Shown here piece by piece: positions 48,401 to 59,973 of a stretch of DNA of 64,000 bases. Made by a program: the position numbers and the translations under genes. This DNA is from Gnetum montanum. Taxonomy: Eukaryota > Streptophyta > Gnetopsida > Gnetales > Gnetaceae. The notes below the pieces were generated by a model. The model worked only from the letters and a program-made list of their open reading frames with translations. It made no database searches and was not told the DNA's origin. Within the stretch, counting starts at the first letter, position 1. Every line of letters starts with the position of its first letter. Location of the stretch: positions 147,958 through 211,957 of the forward strand of contig MNCI01004512.1 of NCBI GenBank assembly GCA_015680685.1, given 5' to 3'.

Positions 48401-49440
48401 TAAACACATCTGGTGTTACAATTAGGGCTAAGGTTGCAATGGCATTAGCTAAGGTATTCTCAGTTCGGGGTATATGTTGAATGCCAACAATTGTAAATTG
48501 TTGTGTGAGTTTCTTGGCTTTGTCATAGTAAGATTATACATATTTGTCTTTGCATGCATAAACCTTAGTTACTTGATTAACTACTAGTTATGAATCACCT
48601 TTCACCATCAACCATTTGATTTCTTGATCATAAGCTACCATCATTCCTCTTATTAACCCCTTATATTCTAGCACATTATTAGTATAAGGGAATCAAATAC
48701 GATAAGCAAAACATTGAATCTCATTAAAGGGTGATATTATTGTAGTAGTAGCACTAGCCCCATGGGTAGTTGAAGATCTTTCAAAGTGCATGATGGCCTC
48801 GTAACCCTTGGGTACCTTGTTAACAATGTTAACATGCTCATTAGGAAACTCAAGATCAATGGTTGCATGGTCTTTAAATGGAGATGCTATGAATTGTGAG
48901 GCTATAGCTTGGGCTTTGGTTGAGACTTGAGAGATGTAATGTAGGTCAAACTTAGTTGTAATGTCTTTCCACCAAGCTATTTGACTAATTTCATAAATAT
49001 TGGTCATTATAGCTCTTAATACATTTTCTTTGAATATGAGGTTGACTTTGCTCCTAAAAATGTAGTGTCTCCATTTTTTCAAGGAGTAAACTAGGGCTTG
49101 GTAATACTTCTCAACCTTTGTGTATTAGGTCTTATAAGCTATTAATGCATGACTTAGGTAGTAAATAGATAACTCTACTCCATCGTCTCCTTTTTGACAT
49201 AGTAAAGAGACTATGGGCGTGTCAAAGATTACAAGATATATGTAAAATGGTTTATCCTTTCATGGTAGATATATAGTAGGTAGTTGGACCAACTCTTACT
49301 TGATGTTATCAAAGGCTTAACATTGGGTAGTCCATTTATGGTGAACTCCATTCTTAAGCAACTTCTGCATGAGTTGTAGCTCATCCATAAGCTTTGAAAT
49401 AAATCTATAAATAAATTACAAACTACCTTGTAGTCCCCAA
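48401..49440 (-). pseudogene. Degenerate RNase H and archaeal-type RNase H of C
   Basis: The minus frame 49082-48693 reads MKKWRHYIFRSKVNLIF, ITTKFDLHYISQVSTKAQAI and AIMHFERSSTTHGASATTTI, aligning to KKW.HYLFRNQVNII, IAEFDLHYIAQSSVKVQAI and AILNFYGASTSRGGSATVI of A. The first catalytic position of the archaeal-type domain is Glu-Arg here rather than Asp-Gly. The domain order is the same as in A. Confidence 0.8.
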
Positions 49441-50180
49441 AGCTCCTTAAGGTTATTAAGTGCTACCAAGTTGCTTATGGCCTTAACCTTATTAGCATAA
49501 ACATGTATCCCTACCTCAAACAGCATGAAACCTAGCATTTTACCAATTTTAACTCAAATACATACTTCTTAGAATTAATTTTGAGTTCATACTTGAGACA
49601 TCATTGGAAAACTAAGTCAAGCTCATGTGCATGGTTATTAACCATCTTGGGTTGACCGCTATGTCATCAATGTAATTATTAAGTAACCCTAGCATGCAAT
49701 CACTAAATATGTAGGTCATCACTCATGGATAGATCACACCTAAATGTTTTAGATCAAATGGCATCATTGTACAACAAAAGGTTTCCTAAGGGGTCATGAA
49801 GGTCATGTACAACTGATGCACTAGATTAATCCTAACTTGGTTGTATCCATGAAGGATAACAAGGCATGTCCAGCTATAGTATCGATGAGTTGATCAATAC
49901 TAGGTAATAGAAAATCATCCTTAATGGCTACCTTATTAAGGTCTTAAAAATTGATATAGATGCAAATGCTCCCATTCTTCTTGGGAACCATCACTGTGTT
50001 AGACACCCAATCAGCATAATTAACAGCTCAAATGAAACCAACTTTGTAAAGTTTCTTGGTCTCATCACGAATTACTAAATCGAAATTTGATCTAATTTTG
50101 CAAACCTTTTGTTTAACAAGTTTGATGTTAGGTTCAAGTATAATGTTGCGTTCAACTAAACGAGGGTCTAACCTAGGCAT
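49441..50180 (-). pseudogene. Degenerate reverse transcriptase of C, main part
   Basis: Minus strand from 50180: PRLDPRLVERNIILEPN and KQKVCKI (50178-50090), a KNG.ICIYINF stretch near 49990-49945, TMMPFDLKH near 49770, and an intact YIDD catalytic box near 49690. Split from its N-terminal end (59089-59400) by element B. Confidence 0.8.
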
Positions 50181-51763
50181 TGAAACACCACAAAAATTTG
50201 GACCTAACACTTTCGGACAAGAATTGAGCTAAGTCATGATGCTTCCTAGCATGACTGAAACTTGCGAACTTCACAAACAACATCAAACGGAGTCGAATCA
50301 AGCAAGTAAAAGTTCCCCAAGATCCATTGGAGACTACATCAACATCTGGCAACAAGAACTGCAAGTTTCAAACTCAAAACACTTAGTTTTGACTAAGTAT
50401 ACTTCTTGCACACAGGCCTGCATGCCCAGTGTATAGCTTAGCATGCAGCTCAGCATGCTGTAACTTTTGGGCCTCAAAAATGAGCCAAAACATGCCAGAA
50501 TTGAGCATCTAGACCCCCCAGGGCCTTCACCAAGGTTCCAAATAGCTCTCAAGCACCTGAAAGTTAAATTTTGTGCTCCAAATGATGGGTTTTCATTCAT
50601 GCATGCCCAGCATCCACCATCAAAGATCTCTCAGAATAGGAACCCCAGAATAAGATCTCCATCCACAATTGACTCTTAAAGGCAAGGAAATTGTTAGGCA
50701 TCATCCCAGGCTTCTAAAAATCAAGTTTCAACCTCGAAATGATGCATTTACATGTGTGCGTGTTGAGCATACATACTCTGCAAGCCCAGCATACACCACC
50801 AAAAATGACCCAAATTAGGCACCAAAGAGCAAGATTTTCACCTAAAATCAGCTCCCATAGGTAGGGAAACTATTGGGCATCATCACGGGCACCTGAAAAT
50901 CAAGTTTCAACCTTGAAATGATGCATCTACATGTGTGTATGCTGGGTACATTTTGGTGTACGTTGACGTTGATGCTGAGCCTGTACGCTGAGGTTGATGC
51001 TAAGCCTATATGTCGAGGTTGATGCTAAGCCTGTATGCTGAGGTTGATGCCCAATATCATACACTGCATGCTGTACAATTGTAACATACCCTGCACTCGA
51101 TCAACACACCACCTGTCTCCTAATCCGAATTTTTCTCACCTCACAGCCACTCATCTCCTTCCAGATCTGAATCTAACACCCAAGATCTCATAAAACCCCA
51201 ATTTTTCACTAGATCAAGGTTTGCAATTTTGACAAAAGAACATAAAAAACTGGAATCGGAGATACTTAAAAAATCTGGGCATCAACCTCTGTATGCTGGG
51301 TATCAGACTTGGATGCTGCATTTCCCTACAATCCAAAACCTGCATCTTCTAGCATCCATCATCATCCATCGGGGCTAAATAGCTACCTTGTGATCAATTC
51401 ACAACTGTGTTCTAACTGATGCACTCTGTAATCATTTTTTAATAAAAAACAGTTTACATTTTTCCCTAGATTTATTGCAATTTTATTTATTTTTCAATTT
51501 ACATTTACATTCTTGTTTACATTATTGTGCCTGTTTACGTTACGGTTTACATTTATGTGCATCGTTTATGTATAACCCAACGCATTACAAAGTGCGTACA
51601 TTGGGGAAGTCCTCGTTTGATCCATGTGCAGACCATTCAAGGCACTCTGCCTTCATCCATTCTAGCTTGCCCTCAAGCGAAGGTAGAGTCTTCTATATTT
51701 CTTCCGAGGATCATCCGGTTTTTGTTTCATTCCAGCCTCACACCAACAATTTCAGAAAGTACA
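50181..51763 (+). repeat. 5' LTR of B
   Basis: 1583 bp, TGAAACACCACAAAA...AAAGTACA. U3 has CAGCATG/GCATGCC words and a GATGCTGAGCCTGTACGCTG-type repeat at 50960-51050. Confidence 0.92.
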
Positions 51764-51768
51764 GAAAA

Positions 51769-51787
51769 TGGTGCTAGAAGGAGGGCC
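51769..51787 (+). other. Primer-binding site of B
   Basis: TGGTGCTAGAAGGAGGGCC, five bases after the LTR; related to that of A. Confidence 0.65.
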
Positions 51788-51798
51788 ATTTTTCTGCT

Positions 51799-52029
51799 AG
51801 ATCTACGTCTTACCATCCCAGATCTGCGAACCATTACTACAGATCTGTACCTTGTTCTTCTAGATCTACGCCCGATTATTTCAAATCTACACATTGTGAC
51901 TGTAGATCCAGCCTCCGTGATCACAGATCTATGCCCTATCACTCTAGATCTACACCCTGTGATTGGAGATCTATGCTTAGACATTGTAGATCTATGTCCT
52001 GCTCCTTCAGATTTGCACCCTGCAATTTC
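51799..52029 (+). repeat. 21-bp tandem repeat, 11 copies
   Basis: Eleven equal-length units beginning AGATCTA/AGATCTG, at the place where A has its 38-bp array. The period is 7 codons, so a spurious DLxxxxx heptad frame of 173 codons spans it. Confidence 0.95.
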
Positions 52030-52166
52030 AAATATACACCATAGTTAGTGCCTATACGCTACCCACCAGTCTACATACTGCAACCTCTATTTGCACGTTG
52101 CAACCTCTGTTTTCACGTTACATGTCCTATGTACACGCTACCTCCTATACGCTCTTCACCACATAG

Positions 52167-52326
52167 TCCAACACTTAACCAAATTTTCACCTGTTTACGT
52201 TGTATACGCTGTCCAACACTTAGCCAAATTTTTGCCTGTTTATGTTGTATATGCTTTCCAACACTTAGCCAAATTTTTTCCTGTTTACGCTGTATACGCA
52301 AACAACACTTAGAAAATTTTTTAGTG
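52167..52326 (+). repeat. 45-bp tandem repeat, 3.5 copies
   Basis: Units at 52167, 52212 and 52257, partial at 52302, with the core TCCAACACTTAGCCAAATTT. A carries a single related copy near 26905. Confidence 0.92.
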
Positions 52327-52497
52327 TTCACACGCTGCCAACTTGACATGCTAGACACGTAGGAGAACTTTATACTTAGCTTTCATGTGCTGATAGCTTT
52401 CATGAACAGTTAGTCATGCTGCACACGTTGCACACTTAGCCTAAAACACACTCGGCACTTGTTAGCCATCCTATACACTGCCCCATCACACATCACC

Positions 52498-54255
52498 ATG
52501 GAGTCATCTCAGAACTCTAACGCATGCACCTTCGTAATCCTCACACAGGAACAATACAACTTTATCAGTGTGAAAATTTAGGCCAATCTTCCTCTTGACA
52601 TCACAGAACAATAGGCAAAACGAAACTTCGAGTGCATATACATGGGAGGTCATGAATTCATCCCCTCTGTATATGACATCATCCCTCTTTCTGAGCCTCA
52701 CCACCGACTCGTCTCTCAGCTCCTTATGGCAAGGAGCCAAAACTCACGGTGATCCACTAAGGAGCCCCAAAACCAACATGATGTAGATGATGACTTTGAG
52801 GCACAATCTGAAACTGAGGATTCATACCACACCCTTAGTCCGCATGCCCATGTTAACCCATCATTCCACTCACACATGGGACAAACAATTCATCATTATG
52901 CATCAACGAGCATGCAAACACCGGTGTCCCAACATAGACTACCCACATCCACATCCACCTAGTACATGCCGCCAGTGCAATCACATGCAACCACTTTCAT
53001 TACATCGGTCCCACACATCCAGGGTGTCACTTCACAGTTTGTGGCTAGGCAAGGAACCATACCCCTTGTTCAACAACCCACTTGCTTCAGCACATCACAC
53101 CCTGCAATCCCAACTCTAAACATTGCTCCACAACAGCAACTGATGATACAATCTCCCCAACCAACTAATTTGCCTACCGCTCAAGAGTGGGCAGAAGCAA
53201 AACAATGGATGCAAGCGTTAGCTGATGAGGTAAGGCACCTCAAAACTGCCAACACCGAAGTAGTTAAAGTACCAGACTTCTACCATGATGATCTAATTAG
53301 CTCTTCAGTGCCACCATTAGCTTTACCCAAGGGAATCACACTCCCACAGTTAACCAAGTACAACAGCAAGGGAGACCCAAACGCTCACTTGGTAACATTC
53401 CGATCAGAGACTCTATTAGTTCAAGCTTGGCCCCATGCAATCTTGTGTGTGTTTGCTATGTCCTTAATGGGCGTAGCCTTACATTGGTACCAAGCCCTGC
53501 CATGTAACTCCATATCCTCTCTTGAGGATCTGTTACACCAGTTCGTTACCAAGTTTAAGTACAACCTGAAGCCTAAAGAAACACTAGACACTCTGATATA
53601 GGTGAAACAAGCACCACTAGAGCCTATGCAGAAGTTCATTCAATGATGGAGTGCAGCCCTTAACGAACTTCATGAGTCCATCCCTAAAACATATTTGCTT
53701 AAGATTCTTAAGGGAGCCATGAATGACTTTGTTAAGTTAAAACTGTACTACCTAAGTGCTCAAACGTTGAGCCAAGCTTTCACGTAGATCAAGAACATTG
53801 AACAAGTTGCACAAGCCAGCAATGATCCCACTTATGTGGCTTACAAGAACCAACACGTTCCCAAACAACAGACAATAATGGAAACTGTAGCCACAAGCAC
53901 AAAAACAACAAACACCAGTACCAACCTACCTGCAACAATAGGGGCCACCCCAAGGCCTAACTTTTAGTGCAAGGATCGCTCTAAATACACGCTGCTACCC
54001 GTGCAACCTTCTGAACTACTAGAGAAACTTCTTAAAGCCAGGTAAATCCAATACAAACAAGTGGTGGAGAATGCCAATCGAATACATGGTAGGTACTGCG
54101 AGCTACTAAGCAACCCCACCTTAGCATCACCAAATGAGCCCCCGGTCTCACAACACTTCAAATTAGATCAATTTTGTCACTACCACCAGATGTCCGATCA
54201 CAATACCGACAACTGTCATACCTTACAGGATGATCTTTAGACAATGATAGAATAG
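52498..54255 (+). pseudogene. gag of B
   Basis: Single frame from ATG 52498. N-terminal domain (LTQEQYNFISVKI, GGHEFIPSVYDIIPL), variable Pro/Gln/Thr region, capsid core at about 53170-53850 (AQEWAEAKQWMQALADEVRH, DPNAHLVTFRSE, LLHQFVTKFKYNLKP), and zinc box CHYHQMSDHNTDNC at about 54175-54216. About a dozen stops; several stand where A has Gln or Arg (LI*VKQAP, IQ*WSA, FT*IKN), pointing to C-to-T decay. Shorter than A gag mainly in the variable region. Confidence 0.88.
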
Positions 54256-55878
54256 GGCCAACTCAACATCAACACCTTGAGTCAACCTAGGATAGATGAT
54301 GCCTCCTATGTCATAAACTCCATTGGCATGGATAGTAAGCCTAAACTTGTACACCAACCTTTTGTGATCCATGTGCCTCCCAGCAAGGCCACAATCCCCT
54401 CCACCTCCATGAGCAAGGGGCCTCCCATCATCATCAAGGTGCCACTTAGAGCACCGATGACACCTTTAGTGGTCAAAGTACCACCACAATCATCCGCTAA
54501 GACATTAAACTAGCATGATGCATCGACCACAACCGCAAAGAAACCTTTGATCATCAAGGTGCCACAACAAGCTAGTCAAACAGCAACGACACCTCCTAAA
54601 ATACCATTTGTGATAAAGGTGCCACCACACTGTGGCCCCTCACCTACCCATAGCCCAAACGTAGGCAACACAGGTAAGCAAACCAAATGGCAATAGAAGA
54701 GGACGAATGAACAACGAATAACACCCATAGCCCAAACAAAGGCCACACCTAGTATACAGCAACCGAACGCTAGGGGCCCTACCCCTAATTCCAAATAAAA
54801 TAGGCCCAAGCCCTCAACCTATACAGAGGCAACCAACACAATGGCAAACAACACAAACTTTGTAGGTACACTGGCCCAAGTGAAACAAATGCTCAAACAA
54901 AAGAACACAGCCATGAGCTTGTACGACCTGATCATGACATCATTGGCTCATCGCGAAGCCTTAGCGTAAACGTTAGCATCCATTCCTATTACAGAGGACA
55001 TCCCTACTAACATGGGCTCCATCCGTGTAACGATTTCACAAAACACACCACAAGGACTAGGTTCAAACACCTTAGCCTTCTATGACGATGCAGTTAAAGT
55101 CAACCCTGAACGAGGGGAGGTCACAATGGCTCCATTGTCGATTAGCGTACGTATTGTGCAATGTACCATTCACAGAGTGCATGTTGATGATGGCGTGACA
55201 ACAAATGTAGTTCTATACTCCATCATCGATAAACTAGGCATGGTAGACAAGATCATGCCAACAAAAATCACATGTTTAAAATCCTTCAATGGATCATGTG
55301 TCACAGTCAAAGGCACAATCAACTTAGCCTTTGTGGCAGGAGAATAATTCCTCACCAGTGCAGAGTTCACTGTCATAGAAGAGATGCCTAGTTTCAACAT
55401 GATTCTTGGTAGACCTTGGATAGCACAACAATGGGTCATTTCCTCACCGATACATCAAGAAATCTGCCTTTCATACGAAGGTGGACAAGTCATCATACAT
55501 AGTGATAACACTTCCTTTCAAGCCATCCACAACATAGACATGTCGCAAGTCTTAAAAGAAGAGCCTCTTGAAGCAACACACACAGCAACAAACGCAACGC
55601 CTAGAGCTAAAATGCCCGAACAAGTGGCAACCAACACAGTATTTAGAGCTAAAATGCCTGAACAAGTGGCAAAAACCATAAGTCTCCCAATGGAGCCTAA
55701 GCCTAAAACGCTTCCAAAACCACATCTGGTTAGGAGACAACCACATGATCAAAGCACCCCTGATACAAAAAAAAAGCCAAATCTCCGCACACTCTTCACA
55801 TTCTTTTGCGGTGCATATGTCATGTTCTTTTGTATTGTACTAGCCTACGTGTTCTCTCATGGCTCGAAAAGGCCTTAA
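54256..55878 (+). pseudogene. Linker, protease and C-terminal tail of B
   Basis: Same frame as gag. Linker with QPFVIHVPP, PPIIIKVP, PLVVKVPP and PLIIKVP repeats (54350-54630), then MSLYDLIMTSLAHREAL, then retropepsin with VHVDDGVTTN (55179-55208), FNGSCVTVKGTINLAFVAGE and MILGRPWIAQQ (55399-55431). The tail has two copies of a RAKMPEQVA peptide (about 55608 and 55653). It ends with a hydrophobic segment, LFTFFCGAYVMFFCIVLAYV (55789-55848), a possible membrane span not seen in A, then stops at 55876. Confidence 0.85.
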
Positions 55879-56025
55879 ACTACCACCGTTTCACATTATT
55901 TTCTATTTATTGGTGCATTTTAGTTCATGTTTTCTACAGTTGCTATTTAACATTGTTTTCTCTAGTTGCTTTTGTTTACAGGGTCATACAAATGCACACG
56001 CATGCATCCACACAGAGCAGTCCTA

Positions 56026-56392
56026 GCATCATGACATAAAATTGATACCACACATTGTCCTAGCGTCATGATGGTAAACTAACACCACCAGTCACAATCA
56101 TAACACACATCCTCGTCTTGGCATCATGATGGTAAACTAATACCATAGATTCGTCCTGGCATCATGATAGTAAACTGATACCACAAAGCATTCGGTATGA
56201 CATTAAACTACCACAGTTTTTTCCACCAGAGTCTGCTAAGACTATAAACTAGCTCGCCTTTTCATAGTCCTCCACGACTATAAACTAGCATCGTACCATC
56301 CGCCACGATGATAAACTAGCAACGTCCAACGGGTTATGACGTAAAACTAACCCATGATAGTTCGCTAAGACTATAAACTGGCAAGATCATCT
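56026..56392 (+). repeat. TAAACT repeat array of B
   Basis: About ten imperfect units with GATGGTAAACTAACACCAC and ACTATAAACTAGC cores, the equivalent of array 3 of A. A single TTAAACTACC of the array 1 type lies at 55873-55882, just after the protease tail. Confidence 0.88.
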
Positions 56393-57447
56393 CTGGCACA
56401 TTCATCTGCTGCTGTAATTCATGACACTTCTTCATCAATGCCTGTTGCATCATTCATCATATTGGTTCTGGCAACACTACTGCTACACATTTTGTTTCAC
56501 ATGGTACCTCCATTTGCATCAATCACATTTATTTCTAAAGTATTCACTAACTCATTCACTTTTGGTTTTCTTATCTTCTTGGAGCTGTGTTTGCAGGATG
56601 ACACCCAGTGGTGCTCATACACAGATACACTTCATCACAATGACAAGGTGCCACATTGTTTCTGACACACGCAACCAGATTAATCAATCTGTTCGAAAGT
56701 ACATTCCCAGTTCCCGATACATTCTCCATTTCCCCAACACTCTCGTTCCCTTTCCTACCTGGTTACAATTCCCAGATACACCCAGTACACCCAAAAACTT
56801 TGAGCACACTATTACATGCTGCGACACTCTCAAGCAGTCACAACACACAACACGGCACATGAGCACGAGTGCAAATTTGAAAGAAAGCTCTGTCCAAAAG
56901 AAAAAAAAAGATCAAAGAGCAAAGAGCAAAATGAACCACAAGACCCTTGGCACTTCCCATACAAGCCCTAGGTGGGAAGGTAGTTGTCTTGGGAAGAAGT
57001 ACTCATGTCTCAAACCATCATGTTTCACCTCACTGCGTGGTTTTGGCTATCGGACAATGGGTTCCCTTAGACACTCCACAAGGGTCCTGTTTCTCCAAAG
57101 AACGCATCACCTCATCGCGTGGCTTTGGTTGTGACAACGAGTTCTCTCAAACATGATACAAGAGTCTCATTCCTCCAAAGGACATACTCCTCATGCCTTG
57201 GTTCCAAGTCTACCAAATACTGGCTATTGATGAGGACCAACATGGGTCGTTAGCATAGATGAACACTCCTCTCCTACACCTGCACAATCCCTCAATTAAT
57301 TCTCAATCCCACAGTTGCAAACACCTCCACTAGACATCATCTCAAAACTTCATTCCCCAATCCCAGGTACTTCTGAACACGGTGCGAGAACATCTGGCCA
57401 AGTGTCAAAGGACAATGCTACTAAGTCACTTGTGGTGTTTTATACTT
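56393..57447 (+). other. B 3' non-coding region
   Basis: Similar to 40926-41970 of A. A 237-codon open frame at 56421-57134 is not conserved in A and looks like chance. Confidence 0.6.
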
Positions 57448-57501
57448 CTTTGTCGATGCTTCTCGGGTTGATTTCTCCAAGCGTCAACAAAGAGGGGCCA
57501 A
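57448..57501 (+). other. Stem-loop and polypurine tract of B
   Basis: Arms CTTTGTCGATGC (57448-57459) and GCGTCAACAAAG (57481-57492) pair at 11 of 12 positions counting one G-U; the polypurine tract AAAGAGGGGCCAA is 57489-57501. Confidence 0.65.
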
Positions 57502-59083
57502 TGAAACACCACAAAAATTTGGACCTAATACTTTTGGCCAAGAATTAAGCTAAGTCATGATGCTTCCCAACATGATCGAAACTTGTGAACTTCACAAACA
57601 GCATCAAATGGAGTCGAATCAAGTAAGTAAAATTTCCCTGAGATCCATTGGAGACTACATCAACATCTAGAAACAAGAACTGCAAGTTTCAAACTCAAAA
57701 AACTTAGTTTTGACTAAGTATACTTCTTGCACACATGCCTGCACACCCAGCATACAGCTCAGCGTGCAGCTCAGCGTGCAGCTCAGCGTGCAGCAACTTT
57801 TGGGCCCCAAAAATGAGCCAAAACATGCCAGAATTGAGCATCTGGACCCCCCAGGACCTTTACAAGGTCCCCAGTAGCTCTCAGGCACCTAAAAATCAAA
57901 TTTTGGGCCCCAAATGATGGGTTTTTCATTCATGCACGCCCAGCGTGCATGCCTAGCGTGCATGCCCAACGTGCACCATCAAGGACCTCTCAGAATAAGC
58001 ATCCCAGAACCAGATCTCCACCTACAATCAACTCCTGAAGGTAGGGAAACTGTTGGGCATCATGGACACCCAAAAATCAAGTTTTGACCTCGAAATGATG
58101 CATTTACATGTGTGTACGCTGAGCATACATACTCTGCATGCCTAGCATACACCACCAAAAATGGCCCAAAACAAGCACTAAAGAGCAAGATTTTCACCTG
58201 AAATCAGCTCCCAGAGGTAGGGAAACTATTGGGCATCATCACGGGCACCTAAAAATCAAGTTTCAACCTCAAAATGATGCATCTACATGTGTGTACGCTG
58301 GGTACATTTTGGTGTATGTTGAGCCTATACATTGAGGTTGATGCTGAGCCTGTACGCTGAGGTTGATGCCCAATCTCATATGTTGCATGTTTTACAGTTG
58401 TAACGTATCCTACACTTGGTCAACGCACCACCTGTCTCACGATCCAAATTTTTCTCACCTCACAGCCACTCATCTCCTTCCAGATCCGAATCTAACACCC
58501 AAGATCTCATAAAAACCCCGATTTTTCACTAGATCACGGTTCGTAATTTTAATAAACGGACACAAAAAACTAGAATCCGAGATACTTAACAAATTTGGGC
58601 ATCAACCTTGGTATGATGGGCATCAGACTTAGATGTTGCATTTCCCTGCAATCCAAAACCTGCATCTTCCAGCACCCATCATCACCCATCGGGGCTAAAC
58701 AGCTGCCTTGTGATCAATCCACAACTGCGTTCTAACCGATGCACTATGTAATCATTTTTTAATACAAAATAGTTTACATTTTTCCCCAGATTTATTGCAT
58801 TTTTATTTTTTTTTCAGTTTACACTTACATTCTTGTTTACATTATTGTGCCTGTTTACGTTACGATTTACATTTATGTGCATTGTTTATGTATAACCCAA
58901 CGCATTGCAAAGTGCGTACGTTGGGGAAGTCCTCGTTTGATCTGCATGCAAACCATTCAAGGCACTTTTCCTTCGTCCATTCTAGTTTTCCCTCAAGTAA
59001 AGGTAGAGTCTTCTGTATTTCTTCCGAGGATCATCTGGTGTTTGTTTTATTCTAGCCTCACACCGATGATTTCAGATGGTACA
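57502..59083 (+). repeat. 3' LTR of B
   Basis: 1582 bp, copy of 50181-51763, starting TGAAACACCACAAAA and ending GATGGTACA. Has a short CAGCTCAGCGTG triplication near 57750-57790. Confidence 0.92.
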
Positions 59084-59088
59084 AGCAT

Positions 59089-59400
59089 GTCTTTGTATGA
59101 TCATGCAAAAGTTTTAATGTTATCTTGGAGGGCTTTGGTGATGCCTTGAACCTACTGGGATTCAAGTGAGGAACTTAGTTTTAATGTTTTCTCCTCACCG
59201 TTATGGGTTTTAATATTAATTTTAACTAAAGATTCTTCTATGATGTCTTTGGTCTCTAAGTGGAGAGTTTTAATAATGTACTTTGGCTACTCTAAGGATT
59301 TCTCTATTGAGGCTATGTGGTCAAAGAGACTTCCAAGCTCAAGATCTAAGCATTCAAGGTTAATTGATCATTCAACATCATCATAGGGTTTAACAAGGTT
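59089..59400 (-). pseudogene. N-terminal end of C reverse transcriptase
   Basis: Minus strand: ETKDIIEESLVKIN, EEKTLKLSSSLESQ and ALQDNIKTFA.SYKDM, aligning to DLEIDSIIKDPLAEV, KILKLSTLLSSQ and VLKDNIKAFAWSYNNM of A. It continues directly into PRLDPRLVERNII at 50178 once B is removed. Confidence 0.8.
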
Positions 59401-59973
59401 TGGAGGTAGATTGAATTATGCTAATGTATACATGTTCAAACCCTACAGTTTAACCAAAAGCATATTAAATGGCATCTGCATGACATAGTTGTTAAACAAT
59501 GTTAAAATAATGCAAAATATACTATAATAATAGAATAATAGGTAAAAATAAGATTCAAAATGTAGTAAAATATTGGTAAAAAAAGTAGAATAAGGTAAAG
59601 TGAGATCATACAAGGTAAACTAGGGCCAATGAAGGTAAAATTAGGTAGGAACAAAGTAAAATGAGGTTTAAAAAAAAGGTAAAATAAGAGAGAAATGAGG
59701 TTAAAACTAAGTAGTATTAGATCAAATAAGGCCAACAAGGTCGAAATAGTATTGACTCATTAATATTTTTATTATTTATTTTACTTAATATTATATATAT
59801 ATATATATATTATTTATCAACACCAAATTCCTATTAAATCTCTTTTGAGATAGAAGCCGTGTTGGGTGAGCAAAGAGTAATTCTATTTGTTGCTGCCTTG
59901 CTCAATGAGATTTTGGAAAATCATAATCATGTGTCATTGATGACAGTTTTTGTAAAACAAAATTTGTAGATTG
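59401..59973. other. AT-rich stretch with AGGTAAAAT words
   Basis: AAGGTAAAAT/AGGTAAAATAAG words recur at 59540-59700 and (TA)n at about 59785-59812. C homology fades near 59400. No gene seen. Confidence 0.4.

Larger units (their letters stand above)
50181..59083 (+). mobile_element. Element B: 8.9-kb non-autonomous gag-protease LTR retrotransposon
   Basis: LTRs 50181-51763 and 57502-59083, PBS, tandem repeats, gag-protease in one frame (52498-55878), TAAACT array, shared 3' UTR, stem-loop and polypurine tract. RT, both RNases H, integrase and the antisense gene are absent. Inserted into C RT in opposite orientation: GCAT is repeated at 50177-50180 and 59085-59088 (five bases: GGCAT and AGCAT). 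Sequence and layout are those of A, so A-like elements could have supplied its missing enzymes. Confidence 0.92.

Noticed and set aside
51527-52048. 173-codon frame with DLxxxxx heptads
   Set aside because: Produced by the 21-bp (7-codon) tandem repeat and the LTR end; no start context and not conserved in A.
56421-57134. 237-codon open frame in the B 3' region
   Set aside because: The homologous 3' UTR of A does not keep the frame; composition gives no domain.
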